From: Hymenobacter sp. HSC-4F20
Lineage (GTDB): Bacteria > Bacteroidota > Bacteroidia > Cytophagales > Hymenobacteraceae
Length of the DNA stretch: 64,000 nucleotides
Assembly (NCBI RefSeq): GCF_019599275.1
Contig: NZ_JAHZTD010000002.1
Coordinates: 248,001-312,000, forward strand
Direction of reading: 5' to 3'
The notes beneath the pieces are model-generated. The model saw only the letters and a program-made list of their open reading frames with translations. It made no database searches and was not told the DNA's origin. Positions 9,225 through 16,517 of the stretch are shown here, one piece after another. The number at the start of each line of letters is the position of its first letter. The first letter of the stretch is position 1. Made by a program: the position numbers and the translations under genes.

Positions 9225-9554
9225 ATGGGACATAAAGCCATCGAAATTACCGATGCTAACTTCGACCAGATCATCAACTCCGATAAGCCCGTGCTCGTGG
9301 ACTTCTGGGCCGAGTGGTGCGGTCCGTGCCGCATGGTAGGCCCGGTAGTTGAAGAGCTGGCCGGTGAATATGAAGGCAAAGCCGTAATTGGCAAAGTTGA
9401 CGTAGACTCGAACCCTCAGACCTCGGCCAAATTCGGCATTCGCAGCATCCCGACGCTGCTCGTGTTCAAGAACGGCCAGGTAGTTGACAAGCAGGTAGGT
9501 GCCGTTCCGAAGCACGTACTGGCTCAAAAACTTGATGCTCAGGTAACGGCTTAA
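9225..9554 (+). CDS. trxA: Thioredoxin
   Basis: A protein of 109 residues, the normal thioredoxin length. The redox motif WCGPC is at residues 31-35 (Cys32/Cys35) in the context [13 protein letters not shown], followed by KVDVDSNP, the cis-proline segment [15 protein letters not shown] and a typical C-terminal helix. It reduces disulfides in cytosolic proteins using electrons from thioredoxin reductase. The start at 9225 ([10 protein letters not shown]) was chosen because upstream in-frame starts would add about 64 residues unlike any thioredoxin. A strong terminator follows. Confidence 0.97.
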   Translation: MGHKAIEITDANFDQIINSDKPVLVDFWAEWCGPCRMVGPVVEELAGEYEGKAVIGKVDVDSNPQTSAKFGIRSIPTLLVFKNGQVVDKQVGAVPKHVLAQKLDAQVTA

Positions 9555-9570
9555 TTCCCGCCTTGCGCAT

Positions 9571-9616
9571 AGCAAAAAGCCCCGCTTCCATTAACCTGGA
9601 AGCGGGGCTTTTTGCT
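9571..9616. terminator. Bidirectional terminator between trxA and the MORN/TonB gene
   Basis: A perfect 20-bp stem (9571-9590 with 9597-9616) around a 6-nt loop, with an A5 run on one side and a T5 run on the other. It serves both convergent genes. Confidence 0.92.
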
Positions 9617-9632
9617 GTGCCCTACGCTCGGA

Positions 9633-10592
9633 TTACTCAGCTGGGGCCGACGCGCGGGCTTCCGAAGGTGGAACCTGTGGCGGCCGGATACCGGAAAGCA
9701 GCGAAAAGTTGGGGGCGAAGTAAATGGGGATAGTGAACGTCATAGCGGTGGGCAGATTGTACTCCCGGCCCGGCTCGAAGGGCGGCAGGCTGGCCACCAC
9801 CCGACGGGCTTCCTGGTCAGCTTCAGGGGCTAGACCTTGCACCACGCGCACCTGCCCTACGTGGCCATCTTCGCCCACGGTGTAGCTCACGTACACATTT
9901 CCGGTGATGCCTTTCCGGCGGATGTTACGGGGGTAGGTAGTACTGCGGGTCACATAGTTGAGCAGCGCTGCCTCCCCGCCCGGAAACTGGGGTAGTTCCC
10001 GGGTACGCACTTTGCCCATGTAGGGCGAGCCATCTTTGTTGAAGAAAGCAAGCGCCAGCGGCTTGCCCTGTCGGTCGGGCATTTCAATGGCACTTAGCTC
10101 ACCGGTATCGTAGAAGTAGTGCCATTCGCCCACAGCCCGGCCGGCGTTGTAGCGCCCTTCGGAGCGCTTCTGCCCGTTGCGATGCACGGAAATCCAACGG
10201 CCTACCCGTTGCCCTTCTGCGTACTCGCCGCGCTGACTCACGCGGCCGTCCTCATACCACCCCACATACAGACCGTCGGCTTCGTCGTCGTGGTAGTGCA
10301 CCTGCCCGGCCTTGCTGCCACTGGGGTGATACCACGTCAGCAGGCCGTTGCGCACGGGCGGGTCAATGGTAGAAAGGGTGCCGCGCAGCAGCAGAGTGCC
10401 GGAAAGCGAGTATTCCCGCATGGCGTACGTTCCCAGCAGCTCGTTTTTCCGGTCGACGATACGGTAGTGGGTAGCGCTGTCAGGCACGGTGGCCTCATCC
10501 CGGTCATTCAGGTATACCGCGGGCAAGCTTTGGGCCAGGCCCAAATGGACGCACCACAAACAAGGTAAGAGCAAAGCGTACCGTATTTTCAT
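9633..10592 (-). CDS. MORN-repeat protein with TonB C-terminal domain
   Basis: A protein of 319 residues. The signal peptide occupies residues 1-21 (MKIRYALLLPCLWCVHLGLAQ), which is why the start at 10592 was preferred over an upstream one. Residues 82-175 hold several MORN/YwqK-type repeats (GLLTWYHPSGSK, GLYVGWYEDGR, GRWISVHRNGQ, GEWHYFYDTGE). Residues 202-293 form a TonB C-terminal domain (FPGGEAALLNYV, YPRNIRRKGITGNVYVSYTV, PPFEPGREYNLP). A cleavable signal instead of an N-terminal anchor suggests a periplasmic protein. The TonB domain usually contacts TonB-dependent receptors; in Bacteroidota it is also found on many non-canonical proteins, so a transport role is not certain. Confidence 0.85.
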   Translation of the reverse strand: MKIRYALLLPCLWCVHLGLAQSLPAVYLNDRDEATVPDSATHYRIVDRKNELLGTYAMREYSLSGTLLLRGTLSTIDPPVRNGLLTWYHPSGSKAGQVHYHDDEADGLYVGWYEDGRVSQRGEYAEGQRVGRWISVHRNGQKRSEGRYNAGRAVGEWHYFYDTGELSAIEMPDRQGKPLALAFFNKDGSPYMGKVRTRELPQFPGGEAALLNYVTRSTTYPRNIRRKGITGNVYVSYTVGEDGHVGQVRVVQGLAPEADQEARRVVASLPPFEPGREYNLPTAMTFTIPIYFAPNFSLLSGIRPPQVPPSEARASAPAE

Positions 10593-10750
10593 GAGCAACC
10601 AGCTAAAAGCGCGAAGTGATAGTACGAAATATAACTCGCAGCGGATCAGCGCCCAAGACCACATCCAATTTTACTCAAAAAGTACTATTCAAGCTATTTC
10701 CGATTCAATACCAGTACTTTAGCGCCACTGTTAGGAAAGTGGTAAAATGC

Positions 10751-10785
10751 AGCCGCCGCTACTCCGGGGGCGGGTAGCGGCGGCT
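10751..10785 (-). terminator. Hairpin after the Lrp-type regulator
   Basis: A 12-bp perfect stem (10751-10762 with 10774-10785), GC-rich. There is only a weak T run on the minus strand, so termination is less certain than for the other hairpins in the window. Confidence 0.45.
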
Positions 10786-10819
10786 GGCAACAGGCAGTAG
10801 GTAAGGTAGGCGAAGACGC

Positions 10820-11305
10820 TTAGTTGGCGCGCTCTTCCACCTCCTGCAACTGAATGGGACGGTTAAAGGCCTCCTCCAGCGAAATCAGGGTTTCGGTGCG
10901 TTCAATGCCCTCAATCAGCTGAATTTGCTCATGCAGTACTTCCCGCAAGTGGTTGGTGTCGCGGCAGATAAGGCGGGCGAAAATGCCGTAGGCCCCGGTA
11001 GTAAAATCGATGCTTACAACCTCCGGAATCTGGCGTAGCGCAGTAACGACGCTTTCATACACGGAGCTTTTTTGCAAGTAAATACCCAAAAAAGCCCGCA
11101 CGCCGTAGCCAAGCTTCTGGTAGTCAATTTTAAGGGTAGCGCCCTGCACAATTCCCAACTCTTCTAGCCGGGCCATGCGTACATGCACGGTTCCCCCTGA
11201 AACATGCACCTTCCGGGCTATTTCAGTGTAGGGCATCTTGGCATCCTCTATCAAGAGAGCCAGAATTTTCCGGTCGGTGTCGTCAAGTTCGTAATTGCGG
11301 GCCAT
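10820..11305 (-). CDS. Lrp/AsnC-family transcriptional regulator
   Basis: A protein of 161 residues with the standard two-domain layout. The N-terminal helix-turn-helix is at about residues 6-55 (LDDTDRKILALLIEDAKMPYTEIARKVHVSGGTVHVRMARLEELGIV). The C-terminal RAM/effector domain is at about 65-145 (GVRAFLGIYLQKSS, VVSIDFTTGAYGIFARLICRD). Such proteins oligomerise and respond to amino acids or related metabolites. A palindrome 14 bases upstream of the start codon suggests autoregulation. The tRNA-like gene is divergent from it, so both share the upstream region. The regulated pathway cannot be told from the context. Confidence 0.92.
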   Translation of the reverse strand: MARNYELDDTDRKILALLIEDAKMPYTEIARKVHVSGGTVHVRMARLEELGIVQGATLKIDYQKLGYGVRAFLGIYLQKSSVYESVVTALRQIPEVVSIDFTTGAYGIFARLICRDTNHLREVLHEQIQLIEGIERTETLISLEEAFNRPIQLQEVEERAN

Positions 11306-11319
11306 TTTTTTACTGGTTG

Positions 11320-11336
11320 ATTGTATATATTACAAT
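11320..11336 (-). promoter_or_regulatory. Candidate Lrp/AsnC autoregulatory palindrome
   Basis: A perfect inverted repeat, ATTGTA-N5-TACAAT, with an AT-only centre. It lies 14 bases before the regulator's start codon. Confidence 0.45.
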
Positions 11337-11414
11337 GTAAGCAGGTGCTTTTTAAAAAGAGTGTAAATTTTTATTCAAATGTCTGAAATTATTTTACTAC
11401 AACAACAAACCTAG

Positions 11415-11422
11415 TACATTTG
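11415..11422 (+). promoter_or_regulatory. -7 element of the tRNA-like gene
   Basis: TACATTTG matches the Bacteroidota -7 consensus TAnnTTTG. The -33 region is only TTT at the right distance (19 nt). It lies about 40 bases upstream of the tRNA-like RNA. Confidence 0.5.
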
Positions 11423-11460
11423 TCATAATCCAACGCGAACGGCAACGGATTGTTTTACAC

Positions 11461-11575
11461 TGTAGAATGATGAAACTGGCAGACATGCCCTCCTCTCTCG
11501 GGGGTGGAGATTCGGGAAAAACTGGTCCGGCGGCCGGCTAACTACTCCGTGAAGGTTCGACTCCTTCTTCTACAG
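11461..11575 (+). tRNA. Leu-type class II tRNA-like gene with CUC anticodon and 46-nt variable arm
   Basis: All cloverleaf arms pair: a 7-bp acceptor (11461-11467 with 11568-11574), U8, a 3-bp D stem (11470-11472 with 11484-11486) with a Leu-like D loop (AAACTGGCAGA), a 5-bp anticodon stem (11488-11492 with 11500-11504, one G-U), and a 5-bp T stem (11551-11555 with 11563-11567) with loop TTCGACT. The anticodon loop CTCTCTC gives anticodon CUC, which would read the Glu codon GAG and is not a Leu anticodon. Position 37 is U instead of a purine. The variable region is 46 nt, against roughly 11-20 in ordinary class II tRNAs. It has a TGGAG/CTCCG base stem and an inner CCGG hairpin. With the 7-bp acceptor the discriminator is G; with 6 bp it is A. 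CCA is not encoded. Whether it is aminoacylated or a regulatory tRNA-like RNA is unknown. Confidence 0.6.
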
Positions 11576-11616
11576 CACAACTAGTATTGGGTGGACTTTC
11601 TGTGAGGAGGGAAAAC

Positions 11617-11642
11617 GGGACGTATCTGGGTGGGTACGTTCT
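11617..11642 (+). ncRNA. Hairpin in the tail of the tRNA-like transcript
   Basis: The stem ACGTA/TACGT (extended by G-C and G-U pairs to 8) closes the loop TCTGGGTGGG. Exactly the same 10-nt loop tops the terminator hairpin 27 bases later, and a third TTGGGTGG lies at 11587-11594. Confidence 0.45.
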
Positions 11643-11650
11643 GAATCGAG

Positions 11651-11685
11651 AGGCGGCATCTGGGTGGGTGCCGCCTTTTCTTTTT
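11651..11685 (+). terminator. Terminator of the tRNA-like transcript
   Basis: An 8-bp perfect stem (11651-11658 with 11669-11676), loop TCTGGGTGGG, followed by TTTTCTTTTT. It defines a transcript of roughly 260 nt starting just after the -7 element. Confidence 0.85.
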
Positions 11686-11844
11686 GCTTTCAGCCCCATC
11701 CGGCACTTCTACATCAATAGAATGACCGGTAGTTGCCGAAATAGGCCGCAAAGTTCGCAGATTATCCCCGGATAAGCATCGGGTATGATAAAAAAAGGCA
11801 GCATACAGATAGCTGGCCTCTACTAGTGATGATGGCCAACAACA

Positions 11845-11889
11845 ATAAAAGCCTTCCCTCAGCTGTGTAAACTGACGGAAGGCTTTTAT
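11845..11889 (-). terminator. dsbD terminator
   Basis: A 13-bp perfect stem (11845-11857 with 11877-11889), extended by an inner TCAG/CTGA pairing. On the minus strand it ends in a T-rich arm (GGCTTTTATTG). Confidence 0.85.
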
Positions 11890-11913
11890 GCGTAGCCGAA
11901 GCCGACAAAAACC

Positions 11914-14145
11914 CTAGCGCCCGGCTACGGCCGCCCGCTGGCGAAACTGAGCCAAGCCGGCGTCGAGGAACTGCACAAAAGCAGCGACATCGGGCTCATA
12001 AGCAATGGGCGGCGTGAGAGCATGGGCCAGATCGGGGGCAGCATTGGGGTCGAGCAGCACGTAGTAGGGCTGAGCATTCACGTTAAAACCGGTAAGCTGA
12101 ATGTCGGCGTTTTTCTTGCCGAGCGTAGCCTTTTCTTTTCCATCGTGCCCAGATACGTACCGCTCGTTCTGAGGCAGATCGGCTTTATCGTCCACGTAGA
12201 GGGCCACCACCACAAAGTCTTCGCGCAGGCGTTTGAGCACTTGCGGATCCTTCCAGACGGTGGCCTCCATTTTCCGGCAGTTCACGCAGGCATGCCCCGT
12301 GAAGTCGATGAAAATAGGCTTGTTCTGGGCGCGGGCGCAACGGCGGGCCTGCTCCAGGTCGAAGTAGCCGGACAAGCCGTGGGGCAGCTCTAGGAACTCA
12401 GCGTAGCGGGGGGCTTCGCAAAGGGTGTTGGCAGTCGTAGCGGCCGGGGTGGCCAGGGCGGCACTTTCACTGCTGGCCAGCGTGAAGTCGTGGCGGCTCT
12501 GGGGCGGCAGGTAGCCGGCCAGCAGCGGCAGCGGAGCCCCAAATAGGCCGGGGACTAAATAAGTCATGAAGCTAAAGGTCAGCACAGCCATCAGCAGGCG
12601 CCCAACGCTCAGGTGGGTCAGGTCGGAATCATGGGAAAGCTTGAAGCGGCCCAGTAAGTAGAAGCCCAGCAGCCCGGACAAGGCAATCCAGAGCACCAGG
12701 TAAATGTCGCGCGGGAGCAGGTTCCAGTGGTAGGCCAGATCGGCCATGCTCAGAAACTTCAGGGCCAGCATCAACTCCACGAAGCCTAGCACTACCTTCA
12801 CCGTATTCAGCCAGCCGCCCGAGCGCGGTAGCCCTTTCAACCAAGCCGGAAAAATAGCAAATAAGGTGAACGGCAGGGCAAATGCCAGCGAGAAGCCCAG
12901 CATCCCGATTACTGGCTGCAGCCGCTCTCCTTGAGCAGCCAAGCTGAGAATGGTAGCCACGATGGGCCCGGTGCAGGAAAACGACACCACTACCAACGTG
13001 AGGGCCATGAAGAAGACACCGCCCCAGCCACCTTTGTCGGCCTGCGCATCAATCTTGTTGACCATGCCGTGGGGCAACGTGATTTCAAACAGCCCCAGAA
13101 AGGACAGTCCGAACACCACGAATACCACGAAGAAAATCAGATTGGGTAGCCAGTGGGTGCTGATCAGGTTCAGGCCATCGGCCCCGAGCAGGACGGTGAC
13201 GAGCAGGCCCACTACCACGTACACGAAAATGATGGACAGGCCGTAGACCACCGCCTTGAGGATGCCCTGCTGCCGGCTTCCCGAGCCGCTGGTGAAGAAG
13301 GACACCGTCATTGGGATGAGGGGAAACACGCAGGGAGTAACCAAGGCCAGCAGCCCCGAGACAAAGGCTGCCAGGGCAAAGCTCCAGAGCCCGCCCCCGG
13401 TTGCGTCGGCGGTGGAAGCAGCGCTGCTGCCCGCCACTACCGCGGCTGGCGGGGCAGAGGGTACGGCAGCCGCGGTAGTGATAGCCGTGGTAGCGGCCGC
13501 AGCCGCAGCAGGGGTAGTGGCCGGCGTGGAAGCGGAGGCAGCAGTATCGGTTGAGGCAACCGCGCTGGAAGTTACCGTGGGGGCACCGGGCACGGTAGTG
13601 GGGGGGGCCACGCTGGCTCCCGAAGAACCTGAAGGTGTGGCGGCCGGAGCTACCGCCGTGCCAGTTACCTCAATGGGGCCGAAGCTCAGGCTTTGCTCGC
13701 CCGGGATACAGCGGCCGTCAATGTCGGTGCAGGTTTGGAACTCGGTTTCAGTTTTGATAATAAGAGCCCCGGGCTGCAGCACCCGGATGCGCTGCTTAAT
13801 CTGGCCGGTACGCTCAAAGTACGTCACATCGCCTTTGAATACGTCGTCAAACTTTTTCTTGGTTCCAATGGACTGAGGCTTGCCCACCAGCTCGTAGGCC
13901 GGGCTTTTGGCGAAGGTGAAGGTAAACACCGTCGGCCCCAGATCAGGGTCGAAGTTCGTGGCGTAGAGGTGCCAGTTTTCGTCGATGCGGGCATTGACGA
14001 TAAGCTCTACCTCCTCCCCGACCTTCGCGGCCGGCTTGCTGACAGCGGTGGAAAGCTTGGTGGGCGTGAGCACCTGGGCAGTAGCTCCCCACGGGGTCAG
14101 GAGCAACACTACCAGCAAAAGCAGAAGAAATTTACTGCGAGGCAT
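11914..14145 (-). CDS. dsbD: Thiol:disulfide interchange protein DsbD
   Basis: A protein of 743 residues that carries electrons from cytosolic thioredoxin across the inner membrane to periplasmic or envelope thiols. After a signal peptide there is an N-terminal DsbD-alpha-like immunoglobulin-fold domain (about 25-165), then an unusually long Ala/Thr/Ser/Pro linker (about 175-255). A CcdA-type membrane domain of eight predicted helices follows, with the cysteine pair Cys272 (VTPCVFPLIP) and Cys391 (SFSCTGPIVA). The C-terminal thioredoxin-like domain carries CVNC at 620-623. All four redox cysteines of the membrane and C-terminal domains are present. The start at 14145 gives a clean signal peptide. 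The gene is convergent with the tRNA-like transcript and has its own terminator. Confidence 0.93.
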   Translation of the reverse strand: MPRSKFLLLLLVVLLLTPWGATAQVLTPTKLSTAVSKPAAKVGEEVELIVNARIDENWHLYATNFDPDLGPTVFTFTFAKSPAYELVGKPQSIGTKKKFDDVFKGDVTYFERTGQIKQRIRVLQPGALIIKTETEFQTCTDIDGRCIPGEQSLSFGPIEVTGTAVAPAATPSGSSGASVAPPTTVPGAPTVTSSAVASTDTAASASTPATTPAAAAAATTAITTAAAVPSAPPAAVVAGSSAASTADATGGGLWSFALAAFVSGLLALVTPCVFPLIPMTVSFFTSGSGSRQQGILKAVVYGLSIIFVYVVVGLLVTVLLGADGLNLISTHWLPNLIFFVVFVVFGLSFLGLFEITLPHGMVNKIDAQADKGGWGGVFFMALTLVVVSFSCTGPIVATILSLAAQGERLQPVIGMLGFSLAFALPFTLFAIFPAWLKGLPRSGGWLNTVKVVLGFVELMLALKFLSMADLAYHWNLLPRDIYLVLWIALSGLLGFYLLGRFKLSHDSDLTHLSVGRLLMAVLTFSFMTYLVPGLFGAPLPLLAGYLPPQSRHDFTLASSESAALATPAATTANTLCEAPRYAEFLELPHGLSGYFDLEQARRCARAQNKPIFIDFTGHACVNCRKMEATVWKDPQVLKRLREDFVVVALYVDDKADLPQNERYVSGHDGKEKATLGKKNADIQLTGFNVNAQPYYVLLDPNAAPDLAHALTPPIAYEPDVAAFVQFLDAGLAQFRQRAAVAGR

Positions 14146-14377
14146 GAATTCAGGGAAGAAGCGACAAGAACAAGTCGATAAGAAGAAATACAAAGGTCGG
14201 CAGAAACGGCAACAGCCACGCTAGGCCAGGAGTTTTATGAGTGGCCCGGTTTACGTGTGAGGCCCGCAGTACCCTTCTTTGGGGCGCGTGCGTCATTCAT
14301 TCCGAACCGCTTGCGCCGAATGTCGTACTTTTGCCTTACAAAGGAAGGCAGGCCGGTCGAGTCTCGCTTCCGAACCT

Positions 14378-15706
14378 ATGGGCTTAAATATCCTTTTTAC
14401 TATTTTGCTCGTCGTAGCAAACGGCTTTTTCGTGGCGGCTGAGTTTGCGCTCGTTAAAGTCCGCCTTTCGCAAATGGAAATACGGGCCCAGGATGGCAAC
14501 CGGTTTGCCAAACTCACCCTACGCCTGCTGCATAAGCTCGACGCTTATCTCTCGGCTACTCAGCTCGGTATTACCATTGCCTCCCTGCTGCTGGGTTGGG
14601 TTGGCGAGAAGGTGGTAGTGGAAATTGTGCTGGCCATTATTCACGCCTTGGGTTACCAGATCAGCGACGCCGGCGCCCACAGCATTGCCATTCCTATTTC
14701 CTTCGGCCTGATTACGCTGCTGCACATTGTGTTCGGCGAACTGGTACCCAAGTCGCTGGCTATTCAGCGGGCCGAGGCTACCAGCATGGTAGTGGCAGGC
14801 CCCCTGCAGTTCTTCTACTACCTGACGTTCCCCATCATTTGGGTGATGAACTCGATTTCCAACGCTATCCTGCGGCTAATTGGTATCGCGCCGGCTTCGG
14901 AGCACGAAGTGCATACCACCGAAGAGTTGCGCCTGCTGCTGGACCAGAGTAAGCAGGGCGGGGAGCTGCAGGACTCGGAGCACGAGCTGATTGAGAACGT
15001 GTTTCAGTTCAACGACCGGATGGTAAAGCAGATTATGGTGCCGCGCACTAAGCTGTCTGCCATCGATGTAAACACGCCCCAGGAGGCCATTCTGGAAACC
15101 GTCTACAACGAGGGCTACTCGCGCATTCCCGTCTACGAGGGCAACATCGATAACATCGTGGGCATTCTGTACGTGAAAGACTTGCTGCAGATCATCCGGC
15201 GGCAAGAGCTGATCGAGCTAGCCAAGATTATGCGCCCGGCCTACTTCGTACCTGAAACCAAGAAGATTAACCGGCTGCTGCGCCAGTTTCAGCGCAAGCA
15301 CACCCACATGGCCATCGTTTCCGACGAGTTCGGGGGCGTGTCCGGCATCGTCACTATTGAGGACATCATGGAGGAGCTGGTGGGCGAAATTCAGGACGAG
15401 TATGACAATGAGGTTCCCGTGGTGGAGAAGGTATCGGAGCAGGAATACCGGGTAAATACCGCTACCCCCATCCCCGACGCCAACGAGTACCTGCCCTACC
15501 CCCTGCCCGAGGGCGATGACTACGAAACTGTGGGTGGCCTGCTCAACGTCATCTACGGCAACATTCCGGAAGTTGGCGACGTGGCCGTGCTCGACAACTA
15601 CGAGTTCCGGGTGCTGAAACGCTCCCGGCGCGCCGTGGAGCTGGTGCAGCTGCGGGTTACTACCGAGGAGGAAACCGAGGCTACTCCCGAAACCCTGGAC
15701 TTGTAA
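14378..15706 (+). CDS. CNNM/CorC-type transporter (hemolysin family protein)
   Basis: A protein of 442 residues. A DUF21/CNNM membrane domain occupies about residues 1-195 (NILFTILLVVANGFFVAAEFALVK at the start and the FGELVPKSLAI motif). A pair of CBS domains follows at about 215-335 (VMVPRTKLSAID, GYSRIPVYEGNIDNIVGILYVKDLL, AIVSDEFGGVSGIVTIEDIMEELVG). A CorC/HlyC C-terminal domain covers about 350-430 (DDYETVGGLLNVIYGNIP). Bacterial members are linked to magnesium or cobalt efflux; the name hemolysin is historical. The start at 14378 was chosen because it begins the first membrane helix. A candidate -7 element (TACTTTTG) lies at 14326-14333. Confidence 0.93.
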   Translation: MGLNILFTILLVVANGFFVAAEFALVKVRLSQMEIRAQDGNRFAKLTLRLLHKLDAYLSATQLGITIASLLLGWVGEKVVVEIVLAIIHALGYQISDAGAHSIAIPISFGLITLLHIVFGELVPKSLAIQRAEATSMVVAGPLQFFYYLTFPIIWVMNSISNAILRLIGIAPASEHEVHTTEELRLLLDQSKQGGELQDSEHELIENVFQFNDRMVKQIMVPRTKLSAIDVNTPQEAILETVYNEGYSRIPVYEGNIDNIVGILYVKDLLQIIRRQELIELAKIMRPAYFVPETKKINRLLRQFQRKHTHMAIVSDEFGGVSGIVTIEDIMEELVGEIQDEYDNEVPVVEKVSEQEYRVNTATPIPDANEYLPYPLPEGDDYETVGGLLNVIYGNIPEVGDVAVLDNYEFRVLKRSRRAVELVQLRVTTEEETEATPETLDL

Positions 15707-15720
15707 GGCCTAGTGTTCTA

Positions 15721-15780
15721 CCGGATAGCAAGTACAAGGGCCCAATGCTTCTGCATCGGGCCCTTGTACTTGCTATCCGG
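15721..15780. terminator. Long bidirectional terminator hairpin
   Basis: A perfect 23-bp stem (15721-15743 with 15758-15780), then an A/C mismatch and a further 4-bp stem with TTCT loop. It lies between two convergent genes. There is no long T run, so it may act through stem strength or Rho-independent pausing. Confidence 0.75.
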
Positions 15781-15788
15781 TCTGGTTA

Positions 15789-16301
15789 TCAGCTCCTGAA
15801 CCAACTGGCGTAAAGCACATAGTTGTCGGCGGTACGGAGCATGTTGGCCCGCTGCTCCTGCGTAACGGGCTTAATCTTGCGGGCGGGGATGCCGGCGTAG
15901 AGGTGGCCTGGCTCGCACCGGGTATTTTCCAGCACCACTGCGCCGGCCGCAATTATGCAGCCTGCCCCTACCACGGCCCCATCCATCACAATAGCGCCCA
16001 TGCCTACCAGCACATCATCCTCCACCGTACAGCCGTGAACAATGGCTTTGTGCCCCAGGCTAACCCGACTGCCGATGGTAGTGGCAGCCTTCTGGTAGGT
16101 GCAATGAATCACGACACCGTCTTGGATGTTGGTTTTCTCGCCGATGCGGATGCTGTTCACGTCGCCGCGCACTACGGCATTAAACCAGACGGTACAATCA
16201 GCGCCCAACTCGACGTCGCCGACGATGGTGGCATTGTCGGCGACGTAGCAGTTGGGCCCGAGTTGGGGGTGTTTATCTAGAACCGGCAGAATCAGGGGCA
16301 T
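15789..16301 (-). CDS. Gamma-carbonic-anhydrase-like hexapeptide-repeat protein
   Basis: A protein of 170 residues built of left-handed beta-helix hexapeptide repeats (for example ATIVGDVELGADCTVWFNAVVRGD), ending in a C-terminal helix. The three metal-binding histidines typical of gamma carbonic anhydrases are present: His66, His84 and His89 (VVIHCTYQ; LGHKAIVHGC). The family (YrdA/PaaY/CamH type) forms trimers binding zinc or iron. Many members have weak or no measured carbonic anhydrase activity, so catalysis is not assured. The gene is convergent with the CNNM transporter. Confidence 0.92.
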   Translation of the reverse strand: MPLILPVLDKHPQLGPNCYVADNATIVGDVELGADCTVWFNAVVRGDVNSIRIGEKTNIQDGVVIHCTYQKAATTIGSRVSLGHKAIVHGCTVEDDVLVGMGAIVMDGAVVGAGCIIAAGAVVLENTRCEPGHLYAGIPARKIKPVTQEQRANMLRTADNYVLYASWFRS

Positions 16302-16359
16302 AGAGTAATTGAGTAAATGAGTTTGTGATTCCGTGAAAGCACGAGTAGTGCCTACTACA

Positions 16360-16460
16360 CCAAGAGCCGGTTATTCTGAGCAGAATCAAGGGCCTGCTCA
16401 CGCGTGAATGCTTTCTGTTGTGACGACTTACGCTGAGAAGGCTCCCTGCCAGCTCAGGAT
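16360..16460. repeat. REP-like intergenic sequence
   Basis: The 216 bases between two genes contain TTATTCTGAGCAGAATCAAG followed by GGCCTGCTCACGCG. About 90 bases later comes the inverted-sense CTCAGGATGAGA. A related TCATCCTGAGG element occurs at 22207, so this is probably a family of short interspersed repeats. A genome-wide copy number could not be checked. Confidence 0.4.
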
Positions 16461-16517
16461 GAGACGATATTCTACCCCGCTACCTCACCCCCAAGCACTT
16501 ACTACTACCCTCGTTGC

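Noticed and set aside
11587..11775. 62-codon frame behind the tRNA-like gene
   Set aside because: It runs through the hairpins and the terminator and has no ribosome binding site.
13256..13876. 206-codon plus-strand Ala/Val/Thr-rich frame opposite dsbD
   Set aside because: It mirrors the low-complexity linker of dsbD.
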